The position numbers and the translations under genes were made by a program. DNA of 42,555 nt, from the NCBI RefSeq assembly GCF_019331805.1, contig NZ_JAHBBE010000022.1, positions 1 to 42,555 of the forward strand. Reading direction: 5' to 3'. Positions within the stretch are counted from its first letter, which is position 1, and each line of letters opens with the position of its first letter. The notes beneath the pieces are model-generated. The model searched no databases. It was not told the DNA's origin and worked only from the letters and a program-made list of their open reading frames with translations. Origin of the DNA: Bifidobacterium pongonis (GTDB taxonomy: Bacteria; Actinomycetota; Actinomycetes; Actinomycetales; Bifidobacteriaceae). Below, piece by piece: positions 17,579 through 25,526 of this stretch.

Positions 17579-19051
17579 TCACTCGCCGAGCAGCTTGTCA
17601 CGCAGGGCGGCAAGCTGGTCGGAGTCGGCGAGGGTGCCGTTGGAAGTGCTCTCGGAGGAGTAGTTGGACACCTCTTCGACCTTCTCTTCCTTGGCAGCCT
17701 GGCCGTCGGCAGCGGCGGATTCCTCCGCGTGCTCGAGTTCCTTGGCCACGAACTCCTTGTGCTCTTCCCACAGGTCGTGAGCAGCGGCGTACTGGGATTC
17801 CCACTCTTCGCGCTGCTTCTCGTAACCGGCGAGCCACTCGTTGGTGTTCGGGTCGAAGCCTTCGGGGTACTTGTAGTTGCCCTCTTCGTCGTACTCTGCC
17901 GGCATGCCGTACAGAGCCGGATCGAAGTCCTCGGAAGCCGGGTCAACGGAATCGTTGGCCTGCTTGAGGGACAGGGAGATGCGGCGACGATCGAGATCGA
18001 CGTCGATCACCTTGACGAACACGGTCTCGCCCGGCTTGACCACGGTCTCCGGGTTCTCGACGTGACGGTTGGCGAGCTCGGAGATGTGCACCAGGCCCTC
18101 GATGCCGTCTTCGACGGAGATGAACACGCCGAACTGAACGATCTTGGTGACCTTGCCCTTGACGATCTGGCCGGGAACGTGGGTGCGAGCGAAGCGCTGC
18201 CACGGATCCTCCTGGGTCGCCTTCAGGGACAGGGAGATGCGCTCACGGTCGAGATCGACGTCGAGCACCTCGACGGTGACCTTGTCGCCGACCTTGACGA
18301 CCTCGGACGGGTGATCGATGTGCTTCCAGGAAAGCTCGGAAACGTGGATCAGGCCGTCAACACCACCGAGATCGACGAATGCGCCGAAGTTGACGATGGA
18401 GGACACGACGCCTTCGCGGATCTGGCCCTTCTTGAGCTGGGAGAGGAAGGTCTCGCGAACTTCGGACTGGGTCTCTTCCAGGTACTGACGACGGGACAGC
18501 ACAACGTTGTTGCGGTTCTTGTCGAGCTCGAGGATCTTGGCTTCGATCTTCTGGCCGATGTACGGGGACAGGTCGCGGACGCGACGCATTTCGACCAGGG
18601 ATGCCGGCAGGAAGCCACGCAGACCGATGTCGACGATCAGGCCGCCCTTGACAGCTTCGATGACAGTGCCCTCGACGACGCCATCGGCTTCCTTGATCTT
18701 CTCGATATCGCCCCAAGCGCGCTCGTACTGTGCACGCTTCTTGGAAAGAATCAGACGGCCTTCCTTGTCTTCCTTGGTGACGACAAGGGCCTCAACGGTG
18801 TCGCCGACCTCGACGACCTCGTCCGGATCCACGTCCTTCTTGATGGAAAGTTCGCGGGAAGGAATCACACCTTCGGTCTTGTAGCCGATATCCAGGAGCA
18901 CCTCGTCGTGATCGATCTTAACGACGGTACCTTCAACCAGATCACCATCGTCGAAGTTCTTGATGGTGGAATCGACTGCCTTGATGAAGTCCTCTTCGGT
19001 GCCGATGTCGTTGATGGCGACCTTGGCGACTTCGCTATTGTTCTGTGCCAT
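17579..19051 (-). CDS. rpsA: 30S ribosomal protein S1
   Basis: A 490-residue mRNA-binding ribosomal protein that helps initiation on structured or leaderless messages. Four S1 domains are visible, starting near residues 36 (LVEGTVVKID), 122 (VVEGTVIEAVKGG), 208 (IREGVVSSIVNFGAFVDLGG) and 293 (IVKGKVTKIVQFGVF), followed by an acidic C-terminal tail with many Glu and Ala. Four domains with an acidic tail match the actinobacterial form, not the six-domain E. coli form. The start at 19051 (MAQNNSEV) is by homology; the ribosome site is weak. Monocistronic, ended by a strong hairpin. Confidence 0.97.
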   Translation of the reverse strand: MAQNNSEVAKVAINDIGTEEDFIKAVDSTIKNFDDGDLVEGTVVKIDHDEVLLDIGYKTEGVIPSRELSIKKDVDPDEVVEVGDTVEALVVTKEDKEGRLILSKKRAQYERAWGDIEKIKEADGVVEGTVIEAVKGGLIVDIGLRGFLPASLVEMRRVRDLSPYIGQKIEAKILELDKNRNNVVLSRRQYLEETQSEVRETFLSQLKKGQIREGVVSSIVNFGAFVDLGGVDGLIHVSELSWKHIDHPSEVVKVGDKVTVEVLDVDLDRERISLSLKATQEDPWQRFARTHVPGQIVKGKVTKIVQFGVFISVEDGIEGLVHISELANRHVENPETVVKPGETVFVKVIDVDLDRRRISLSLKQANDSVDPASEDFDPALYGMPAEYDEEGNYKYPEGFDPNTNEWLAGYEKQREEWESQYAAAHDLWEEHKEFVAKELEHAEESAAADGQAAKEEKVEEVSNYSSESTSNGTLADSDQLAALRDKLLGE

Positions 19052-19206
19052 ATAAATAAATGGTTTCTTATAGTTGGTGGATATTACTCGATATTCAGTT
19101 TTGGCTGTATGCGCGCATGGGTGCCGTGCAGACATAATCCCGTGTGCACACACGAATATTCAGTCTACAGGCACCCAGCCCCAAAATTCTAGGCGTGTCG
19201 CGCCTT

Positions 19207-20094
19207 TCACGCGCGCGCCGCGACCTGCCGTTCGGCGGCCTCCACGACATTGGCCAGCAGCATGGCTCGGGTCATCGGCCCCACGCCGCCCGGATTCGGC
19301 GTGTACGCGGCGCTTTTCTCGCGGCAATCCTTGTCGACGTCGCCCTTGATGCGGTAGCGGCCGGCCTCCTCGTCGAACACGCGGCTCACGCCCACGTCGA
19401 CCAGGACGGCACCGTCCTTCACATCCTCCGGCTTGACGAATCCTGCAACGCCCATGGCCGCCACGATCACATCCGCCCTGCGCATATGCTCATGCACGTC
19501 CTTGGTGCCGGTGTGGCACAGGGTCACCGTGGCGTTCACGCCGCGGCTGGCCAGCAGCAGGCCGATCGTACGCCCGACGGTGATGCCGCGCCCGAGCACG
19601 CACACTTCCTTGCCGTCAAGGTCGATGTCGTACGCCTTGAGCAGTTCGATGATGCCGCGCGGCGTGCACGGCAGCGGCGTGGACACGTCCCCGCGCACAT
19701 GCAGCACCAGTTCGCCCAGATTGTACGGATGCATGCCGTCGGCGTCCTTGGCCGGGTCGATCATGCCGATGATCGCGTTCTCGTCGATGCCTTTCGGCAG
19801 CGGCATCTGCACGATGAACCCGGTGCATTCCGGATCCTCGTTCAGTTCGCGCACGGCCTGCGCGATCTGTTCGAACGTCGCATCCTCCGGCAGTTCGCGC
19901 TTGATCGAACGGATGCCGACTTCCTCACAGTCGGCGTGCTTGCCGGCAACATACTTGACCGAACCGGGGTCGTTGCCCACCAGCAGCGTTCCAAGGCCCG
20001 GCGTAACCCCCTGCTGCTTCAGGTTCGCCACACGTTCGCGCAGATCATCCTTAATCTGTGCGGACACCGCCTTGCCGTCGAGTTTTATGGACAT
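19207..20094 (-). CDS. folD: bifunctional methylene-THF dehydrogenase / cyclohydrolase
   Basis: A 295-residue cytosolic enzyme that converts 5,10-methylene-THF to 10-formyl-THF using NADP. The catalytic Y48-x3-K52 is seen in [12 protein letters not shown], with VQMPLP near residue 95, DGMHP near 117 and the C-terminal [16 protein letters not shown]. The dinucleotide loop reads [11 protein letters not shown] in place of the usual GRSxxVGxP, a variation that may be genus-wide. It is divergent from the metal-binding lipoprotein gene, with a palindromic site between the two. Confidence 0.97.
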   Translation of the reverse strand: MSIKLDGKAVSAQIKDDLRERVANLKQQGVTPGLGTLLVGNDPGSVKYVAGKHADCEEVGIRSIKRELPEDATFEQIAQAVRELNEDPECTGFIVQMPLPKGIDENAIIGMIDPAKDADGMHPYNLGELVLHVRGDVSTPLPCTPRGIIELLKAYDIDLDGKEVCVLGRGITVGRTIGLLLASRGVNATVTLCHTGTKDVHEHMRRADVIVAAMGVAGFVKPEDVKDGAVLVDVGVSRVFDEEAGRYRIKGDVDKDCREKSAAYTPNPGGVGPMTRAMLLANVVEAAERQVAARA

Positions 20095-20141
20095 GCGCTA
20101 TTCCCTCTTCTGTCGTTTCCGTACCCGCGTTCGCGGGGCAC

Positions 20142-20158
20142 TACGATAGGATATCGTA
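20142..20158 (+). promoter_or_regulatory. perfect 7+7 palindrome, candidate operator
   Basis: TACGATA-GGA-TATCGTA is a perfect dyad of seven-base half sites. It lies between the divergent folD and metal-binding lipoprotein genes, 45 bp before the latter's ATG. It differs from the Zur-like box at 22011, so it may bind another regulator. Confidence 0.5.
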
Positions 20159-20202
20159 TCGGCTGCTTCGACGTACGGCCGCGAGAAAGGCGGAATGTGA
20201 CC

Positions 20203-21408
20203 ATGCAAACGAATCGCGCAATACGCAAGGGGGCCGCAGTGCTGCTCGCTTCCGCAGTGCTGCTGGCGAGCGCGGCATGTGGTTTCGGTGACCGGCGCAC
20301 TACTGAGGATTCTCAGCCTAAGGTGGTGGAGAGGACCGGTGTGATTACGGTGGTGTCGTCGATTAATCAGTGGGGGTCGTTGGCTGCGCAGATTGGCGGC
20401 GATGATGTGAAGGTGACGTCGGTTTTGGCGTCGACTGGTGTGGATGCGCATGATTTTGAGCCGAAGACGTCGGATTTGACGGCGTTGAGTAAGGCGGAGA
20501 TCGTGGTGGCCAATGGTGTGGATTATGATTCGTGGGCTACGAAGTCGTTGTCTCGTAATGTGACGGTGGTTTCGGCTGGGCAGACTGTGGGTGCGACGAA
20601 GGGTGATGATCCGCATCTGTGGTTTTCGAAGGATGCTCGTTTGAGTGTGGCGCAGGAGTTGACGGCGGCGTTTTCGAAGGCGCGTCCTGCGAAGAAGGCT
20701 GCGTTCAAGAAGCGGTTGAAGCAGTGGCAGCAGCAGGAGAAGGTGTTGGATGAGACGATGCGGAAGTTCGCGGAGGGGCATGAGAAGGCCACGTATGCGG
20801 CGACTGAGTCGGTGTCGTATTATCTGATGTCCGATATGGGGTTGAAGGATGTGACTCCTCAGAATTATTTGCAGGCAGTGATGAATGGTGGTGAGGTTGC
20901 GCCGGGTGATTTACAGGAGTTCCAGGAGTTGTTGGAGGGGAAGAAGGCTTCGCTGCTGGTGAATAATCCGCAGGAGGCTTCGGATACGACGAATATGTTG
21001 ACGGGTACTGCGCGTAAGGCTGAGGTTCCGGTGGTGGATGTGAGCGAGCAGATGCCGAAGGAGTATGAGTCGTTGACTGATTGGATTTCGGCTTTGGTTG
21101 ACGGTATTGCCACTGCGGTTGATCCGGAGTTCGGTTGTGCTGTGGAGGATGGCGATGGGGCGGATGATGCCGGCTCGGCTGACTCTACCGGCTCTGATTC
21201 TGATTCCGGTTCGAAGGACGCCGGTTCGAAGGATTCGGATGGCGCTTCGGATTCGAAGGATGCCGATGGCTCCTCCAAGAACAGGAAATGTTCGGGTTCC
21301 GGCAGTGCCGACGCCAATAGCGGCGGCGACACCAGCGACGGCAGCGCCGGCGATGCCAATAGCAGCACCAGCGATGGTGGTAGCGGCACCGGCGACGGCA
21401 AGAACTGA
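20203..21408 (+). CDS. metal ABC transporter substrate-binding lipoprotein
   Basis: A 401-residue cluster A-I (ZnuA/TroA-like) solute-binding protein. A signal peptide with lipobox SAAC places C26 as the lipidated residue. The metal ligands H83 (DAHDFEP) and H138 (DDPHLWF) are visible; the third, usually histidine, is replaced in ATESVSYYL, so Zn or Mn cannot be told apart. From about residue 312 to the end the protein is a Ser/Asp/Gly-rich low-complexity tail, unusual for the family. Codons in the central part end mostly in T or G, in contrast to the signal peptide and the tail. Its ABC and permease genes follow after a terminator. Confidence 0.9.
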   Translation: MQTNRAIRKGAAVLLASAVLLASAACGFGDRRTTEDSQPKVVERTGVITVVSSINQWGSLAAQIGGDDVKVTSVLASTGVDAHDFEPKTSDLTALSKAEIVVANGVDYDSWATKSLSRNVTVVSAGQTVGATKGDDPHLWFSKDARLSVAQELTAAFSKARPAKKAAFKKRLKQWQQQEKVLDETMRKFAEGHEKATYAATESVSYYLMSDMGLKDVTPQNYLQAVMNGGEVAPGDLQEFQELLEGKKASLLVNNPQEASDTTNMLTGTARKAEVPVVDVSEQMPKEYESLTDWISALVDGIATAVDPEFGCAVEDGDGADDAGSADSTGSDSDSGSKDAGSKDSDGASDSKDADGSSKNRKCSGSGSADANSGGDTSDGSAGDANSSTSDGGSGTGDGKN

Positions 21409-21430
21409 TAGCGCGGATTGCGGATTGCAT

Positions 21431-21480
21431 ACGGCGGCCATTCCATACGGGTTCGTATGGAATGGCCGCCGTTCCGTTAC
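21431..21480 (+). terminator. strong terminator after the metal-binding lipoprotein gene
   Basis: A perfect 19-bp stem: ACGGCGGCCATTCCATACG (21431-21449) with its complement at 21454-21472 and a GGTT loop, followed by TCCGTTACGG. Confidence 0.85.
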
Positions 21481-21603
21481 GGCTCCCTGAGTTTTCCCGC
21501 TTCCCCTCTGGCTTTCCTTGTCTTCCTCTGACTTCTTCTGGCCACTCATGGCCCCGCTACGACTCCCCCGACTCGCCTTTGGCCCGCCGATTCCCGCTAT
21601 CTC

Positions 21604-21785
21604 GCTTATTTGTGGCGGATTTTGGCTTTCGGCAAATATTAGGTGGCTTATCTATGGCACGTAATCCGGGAAACCGCGAGTATCCGCCTTGAAATTCCAA
21701 CGTCCATACTCGGGTTTTCGTGAGGTGGGTGCCATACATAAGCCACCTAGCAAATCGCGAAGGCCGGAATCTGCCATAGATAAGC
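21604..21785. repeat. 182-bp four-motif palindromic element, copy A
   Basis: An imperfect palindrome centred exactly at 21694.5. GCTTAT starts at 21604 and 21646 in the left arm; the mirrored ATAAGC ends at 21743 and 21785. Each of the four sites fits GCTTATNTATGGCA, the outer left one with changes. An inner CGAGTAT / ATACTCG pair flanks the centre GAAATTCC. It has the same length and internal spacing as the element at 38126-38307. Open frames crossing it are not genes. It lies between the lipoprotein terminator and the Zur-like box. Confidence 0.85.
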
Positions 21786-22010
21786 AAGTTAGTCCCCCGG
21801 CACACCGGCGCTGGGGCGCCGATAGACCCCAGCGAACGGGCCCCCGACGAATCTCCCCCGGTTTTCAGCAAGCCTCGATCAAGCTTCCAACGGATCTTCG
21901 GCGAAGCCACTCCGGTTTCCGGCAAACCTCCGGTCAGTTTCCCAGCAAATCGCCGTTCAAATTTCCGCCAAGCCCGCGCACGGGCCACCAGCCCCCCCCA
22001 GCTCTCCTTA

Positions 22011-22035
22011 TTGAAAACGATTGTCAACATCGTTT
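22011..22035 (+). promoter_or_regulatory. Zur-like operator upstream of znuC-like gene
   Basis: TTGAAAACGATTGTCAA (22011-22027) is a near-perfect dyad resembling actinobacterial Zur/Fur boxes. A second dyad AAACGAT-N7-ATCGTTT (22015-22035) overlaps it exactly. GATAAT at 22038-22043 is a likely -10. The ATG-proximal distance is about 50 bp. Zinc-dependent repression of the transporter is the natural inference. Confidence 0.65.
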
Positions 22036-22084
22036 GGGATAATCCGAGCATAAGGATTCGCCGAACCGCCAAGGAGATACGACC

Positions 22085-22963
22085 GTGCAGAACCAGACCA
22101 GCTATGCCATCGAATTGAACGATGCCGCGGTCAGACGCGGCGACCGCACGATCTGGCAGCACGGCACATTCGCCATCCCCGCCGGGTCGGTGACCGCGAT
22201 CGTCGGCACGAACGGCGCGGGCAAAACCACCATGATGAAGGTGGAACTCGGCCTGCTGCCCCTCAGCGAAGGCACCGCGACCATCCTCGGCGTTCCGGCC
22301 GGTCAGGCCAACAAGTCCATCGGCTACGTTCCGCAGAACTACGCGGCCGACATCGAATCGAACCTCACCGCCGAACAGTCGGTGCTGCTGGGCCTGACCG
22401 GCACCCGTCTCGGCCTGCACCCCACCACCCGCGCCCAGCGAGCCAAGGCGTACCAGGCCATGGAGTTCGTGGGCATCGCGGACAAGGCGAAATACCGCCT
22501 GTCCGAACTTTCCGGCGGCCTGCGCCAGCGCGTGGCCATAGCCCAGGCCATCGTCTCCGACCCGAAGCTGCTCATGCTCGACGAGCCGCTCGCCAATCTC
22601 GACCTCGCCTCGCAGCGTTCCGTGGTGCATCTGCTCAACCAGCTCAACCGCGAGCTCGGCATGACCATCCAAGTGGTGGCGCACGATCTCAACATGCTGT
22701 TGCCGATCCTCACCGGAGCGGTCTATCTGCTCGACGGCCACCCGCATTACGCCGACATGCGTCAGGTTCTCGACTCCAAGCTGCTCACCCACCTGTACGG
22801 CACCAACGTGCAGGTGGTCACCACGCCGCAGGGCGACATGTTCGTCACGCCCACGCCCGACGAACCGGAGGACGGCATCCAGGACATGCACACCGCGGAC
22901 GAGCTCGCCCGCATGCACCGGCACACGCACCCCGGTCACGGAGGCGAGCGCGACACGCATTAG
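22085..22963 (+). CDS. metal ABC transporter ATP-binding protein (ZnuC-like)
   Basis: A 292-residue ATPase of the zinc/manganese ABC family. Walker A is GTNGAGKTT near residue 40, the signature LSGGLRQRVAIAQA near 142 (with L where Q is usual), Walker B LLMLDEPLANLD near 162, and the switch histidine in VVAHDLN. The C-terminal end is His/Asp/Glu rich (MHRHTHPGHGG), which may bind metal. GTG start after AAGGAG. It sits behind the Zur-like box and 180 bp before the permease gene; with the lipoprotein it completes an importer. Confidence 0.92.
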   Translation: MQNQTSYAIELNDAAVRRGDRTIWQHGTFAIPAGSVTAIVGTNGAGKTTMMKVELGLLPLSEGTATILGVPAGQANKSIGYVPQNYAADIESNLTAEQSVLLGLTGTRLGLHPTTRAQRAKAYQAMEFVGIADKAKYRLSELSGGLRQRVAIAQAIVSDPKLLMLDEPLANLDLASQRSVVHLLNQLNRELGMTIQVVAHDLNMLLPILTGAVYLLDGHPHYADMRQVLDSKLLTHLYGTNVQVVTTPQGDMFVTPTPDEPEDGIQDMHTADELARMHRHTHPGHGGERDTH

Positions 22964-23143
22964 CGACTCACCCGGCGCGGTCGGTGGCGTCGGCGACACG
23001 CTCGACACTCCCGACACGCACGGTGCTCAACGTATGTGGACAAGGCCCGCAACCGATCCGAATCGTCCGCGTCCGGAAAGCCATCCGCTCATCCACCCAA
23101 CCGGTAACCCAATAACCCAGCAACCATTCAATCAAGGACTCCC

Positions 23144-23980
23144 ATGACCAACATCGATTTCAGCTTCGACCCGAACTGGATGGAGACGCTTACCGCCCCG
23201 TTCATGACGAACGCCTTCATCGCGGGCCTGTGCATCGCCCTCGCCGCGGGCGTGATGGGGTATTTCACCATCGTGCGGCATTCCACGTTCGCGGCGCACG
23301 CGCTGGCGCATATCGGTTTGCCCGGCGCGACGGGCGCGGTGCTGCTGGGTCTTCCGGTGTCGCTGGGCATGGGCGTGTTCGCGTTGGGCGGCGCTCTGGT
23401 GATCGGCGCGTTGGGCAAGCGCGTTTCGGAGCGTGAGATCGCCACGGGTACGGTGTTGGCGTTCGCCACCGGTTTGGGTTTGTTCTTCGCACGCCTGTCG
23501 TCGTCGGCTTCCTCGCAGATGCAGTCGATTCTGTTCGGTTCGATTCTGACGATCACCGACGGTCAGGTCGTCGGTTTCGCGGTGTTCGACGTGCTGCTGC
23601 TTGTGGTGTTGTCGGTGATCTATCGTCCGCTGCTGTTCAGTTCCTTGGATGAGGAGGTGGCGCAGGCCAAGGGTGTGCCGAATGGCGTGATGAATGTGGC
23701 GTTCATGGCGATTATGGCGGGTGTGATCACGATCGCGGTGCCGGCTGTGGGCACGCTGCTTATTTTCGCGCTGGTGATCACACCGGCCGCCACCGCGAAT
23801 ATTCTCACCGGCACGCCGTTCAAGTCGATGGTGGTGTCCGGGCTGCTGTGCCTCGCGGCGATTTGGGGCGGATTGGTGCTTTCCGCGATGTTCCCCGCTC
23901 CCCCGAGTTTTATCATCGTCTCGCTGTCCACGCTGTTCTGGGCGATCGCCAAGGGCATCGAGGCCTGGCGCCGCCGCTAG
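23144..23980 (+). CDS. metal ABC transporter permease (ZnuB-like)
   Basis: A 278-residue integral membrane protein with about eight hydrophobic segments, of the ABC-3 family that forms the membrane channel of Zn/Mn importers. Typical segments are FITNAFIAGLCIAL-like at the N-terminus, HSTFAAHALAHIGLPGATGA, QSILFGSILTI and VPAVGTLLIFALVITPAATA. AAGGACT lies just before the ATG. Codon use shifts from C-ending to G/T-ending codons inside the gene. A short hairpin follows the stop at once. Confidence 0.93.
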   Translation: MTNIDFSFDPNWMETLTAPFMTNAFIAGLCIALAAGVMGYFTIVRHSTFAAHALAHIGLPGATGAVLLGLPVSLGMGVFALGGALVIGALGKRVSEREIATGTVLAFATGLGLFFARLSSSASSQMQSILFGSILTITDGQVVGFAVFDVLLLVVLSVIYRPLLFSSLDEEVAQAKGVPNGVMNVAFMAIMAGVITIAVPAVGTLLIFALVITPAATANILTGTPFKSMVVSGLLCLAAIWGGLVLSAMFPAPPSFIIVSLSTLFWAIAKGIEAWRRR

Positions 23981-24003
23981 GTGCGGCCGTTTCGCGGCCG
24001 CAC
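23981..24003 (+). terminator. hairpin directly after the permease gene
   Basis: GTGCGGCCG and CGGCCGCAC form a perfect 9-bp stem with a TTTCG loop starting at the base after the stop. No T tract follows, so it may be a stability element. GCACGGCC recurs three times in the next 60 bp. Confidence 0.5.
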
Positions 24004-24204
24004 GGCCCTGTATGCCCGTTTGGTTGCGCCACCGCACGGCCGCACGGCCACGCAAACACTCGTCTCCTCGCGTCGCCGCCACACGCCGCACGTCACCGAA
24101 TCCGTGAACTCTGCTAAGGTGTGTCCCTTGTGCCGTTTCCCGGTCTGGGTTCGATTTCGGAAACGGCGGATGAAACAGGATAACGGAATAGAGAAAGGAC
24201 AGCG

Positions 24205-24684
24205 ATGGCAGACGTTGAGAAGAACAGCAAGAACGCTAAGAACGCGAACGGCGAACAGAATGCGCAGGAGAAGAAGGCGAATCATCGCGCTCTGGTGATC
24301 ATCGTGGCCGTGGTGCTGGTGATCTGCCTGTGCGCCGGCGGCTGGTTCATGTGGAACAAGCAGCGTTTCGCCGATGCGAAGGCGGAGTGCGCGCAGACCT
24401 CCGACACGTTGCGCGTGGCCATGAACGATTACAGCGACGTGGTGAACAATGAGGCGAGCGACGCGAGCGACATCACCGCCGATCAGGTCAAGGATCCGAA
24501 GACCGTCAAGGCGCTGGCCAAGGAGCTTGAGGCGCAGGCGCCGGAATACATGGCGTGCGCGGCCGAAAGCATGAAGGAGTACAACGAGATCACCGGCAAG
24601 CTGAACGAGCAGATCTCCTGGTACAAGAGCCACACCGCTTCGCTGCAGAAGGCCGTGAAGGCCGTGGAAGCCTCCAAGAAGTGA
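24205..24684 (+). CDS. single-pass membrane protein, unknown function
   Basis: A 159-residue protein: a Lys/Asn/Gln-rich N-terminus (about 28 residues), one hydrophobic segment at 29-50 (ALVIIVAVVLVICLCAGGWF) and an alpha-helical, charged C-terminal domain outside with two cysteines (AECAQT and MACAAES) that could form a disulfide. No known motif is seen. AAAGGA lies upstream of the ATG. It is monocistronic, ended by a strong terminator. Confidence 0.75.
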   Translation: MADVEKNSKNAKNANGEQNAQEKKANHRALVIIVAVVLVICLCAGGWFMWNKQRFADAKAECAQTSDTLRVAMNDYSDVVNNEASDASDITADQVKDPKTVKALAKELEAQAPEYMACAAESMKEYNEITGKLNEQISWYKSHTASLQKAVKAVEASKK

Positions 24685-24778
24685 GGCATAGCGATTCCAC
24701 TGCGTACGGTGCGCATGTCTCGCAACGTGCGTGACGGATTGCCACATACGCGTATAAAGCGCGCATAAAGCACATATA

Positions 24779-24821
24779 AGGGCCGTGGCCGAACGGTGCG
24801 AACCGATTCGGCCACGGCCCT
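24779..24821. terminator. bidirectional terminator between convergent genes
   Basis: AGGGCCGTGGCCGAA (24779-24793) pairs perfectly with its complement at 24807-24821. It lies between the convergent membrane-protein gene and ispF. Confidence 0.85.
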
Positions 24822-24869
24822 CGTGTATGCGCCGCGTACCGTTTATTCGGCGTGTTCGGCGTATTCGGC

Positions 24870-25406
24870 TTATTCGGCGGCTTCCACCAGCGCGTTGGCG
24901 ATAGCCGCGATGCCTTCGCCGCGCCCGGTGAATCCCATGTGGTCGGTGGTGGTGGCGGTCACGGAAACCGGGCAGCCTGCGATTTCGGACAATACGGATG
25001 CCGCTTCGGCGCGCCGCGGTCCGATCTTCGGCTTGTTGCCGATGATCGCGACGGATGCCGAGCATGGTGCGAATCCATGGGAGCGCAGATGCTCGATGGT
25101 GTCGCGCAGCATGTCGGCGCCGTGCATGCCCGCACCACGCGAATCCTTGCCCACGCCGAACAGCGAGCCGATATCGCCCAGACCGGATGCGGCGAGGAAC
25201 GCGTCGATGAGCGCGTGCACCGCCACGTCGCCGTCCGAATCGCCTTCGATGGCAACGCTCCCACCATCCCAGCGCAATCCGGCGAGCCACAGCTCGCGCC
25301 CCGCCGGCGAGCCCTCACCGTTGCAATCGCAGCCGCGGCCGTCGCCACCGCCGTCAACGCTCACAAAACGGTGGGCGTCGAAGCCCTGGCCAATGCGCAT
25401 ACCCAT
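24870..25406 (-). CDS. ispF: 2-C-methyl-D-erythritol 2,4-cyclodiphosphate synthase
   Basis: A 178-residue enzyme of the non-mevalonate isoprenoid pathway that cyclises CDP-methylerythritol 2-phosphate. The N-terminal GQGFDAHRF holds the metal-binding Asp and His; DSDGDVAVHALIDAFLAA carries the next metal histidine, and TTTDHMGFTGRGEGI the C-terminal substrate loop. The usual GHSD is GDSD here. A Gly/Asp-rich insertion of about 20 residues follows residue 15, making it longer than the usual 160. The start at 25406 has GGAGAG upstream; MRIG two codons later is the alternative. Confidence 0.95.
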   Translation of the reverse strand: MGMRIGQGFDAHRFVSVDGGGDGRGCDCNGEGSPAGRELWLAGLRWDGGSVAIEGDSDGDVAVHALIDAFLAASGLGDIGSLFGVGKDSRGAGMHGADMLRDTIEHLRSHGFAPCSASVAIIGNKPKIGPRRAEAASVLSEIAGCPVSVTATTTDHMGFTGRGEGIAAIANALVEAAE

Positions 25407-25440
25407 ATCGCACTCTCCAATCCCCGGCCCGCATAACCGC

Positions 25441-25480
25441 CGGAAAACAAAAGAAGGAAGCCGCCATAGGCGCTTCCTTC
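25441..25480 (-). terminator. carD terminator
   Basis: GAAGGAAGC (25453-25461) and GCTTCCTTC (25472-25480) form a 9-bp stem. On the minus strand TTTTGTTTTCC follows. It separates carD from ispF. Confidence 0.85.
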
Positions 25481-25526
25481 CCTCTTCGCAACGCTTCCAC
25501 GGCACCCGTGGCACCGTGGCGTGCGC

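Noticed and set aside
17252..19192. A 646-codon open frame on the plus strand
   Set aside because: Antisense to rpsA; Leu/Gly/Val/Asp-rich mirror of S1 codons.
21689..22042. Plus-strand frame with YSGFR, GAIHKPPSK and ESAIDK segments, similar to the frame at 38211-38405
   Set aside because: The similarity exists because both cross the repeated 182-bp palindrome; other frames and the other strand are equally conserved, so it is the DNA and not a protein that is repeated.
21557..23017. A 486-codon open frame on the minus strand
   Set aside because: Antisense to the ZnuC-like gene and extends through the palindromic element.
23977..25290. A 437-codon open frame on the minus strand
   Set aside because: Crosses ispF in another frame, the terminator at 24779 and the membrane-protein gene in antisense.
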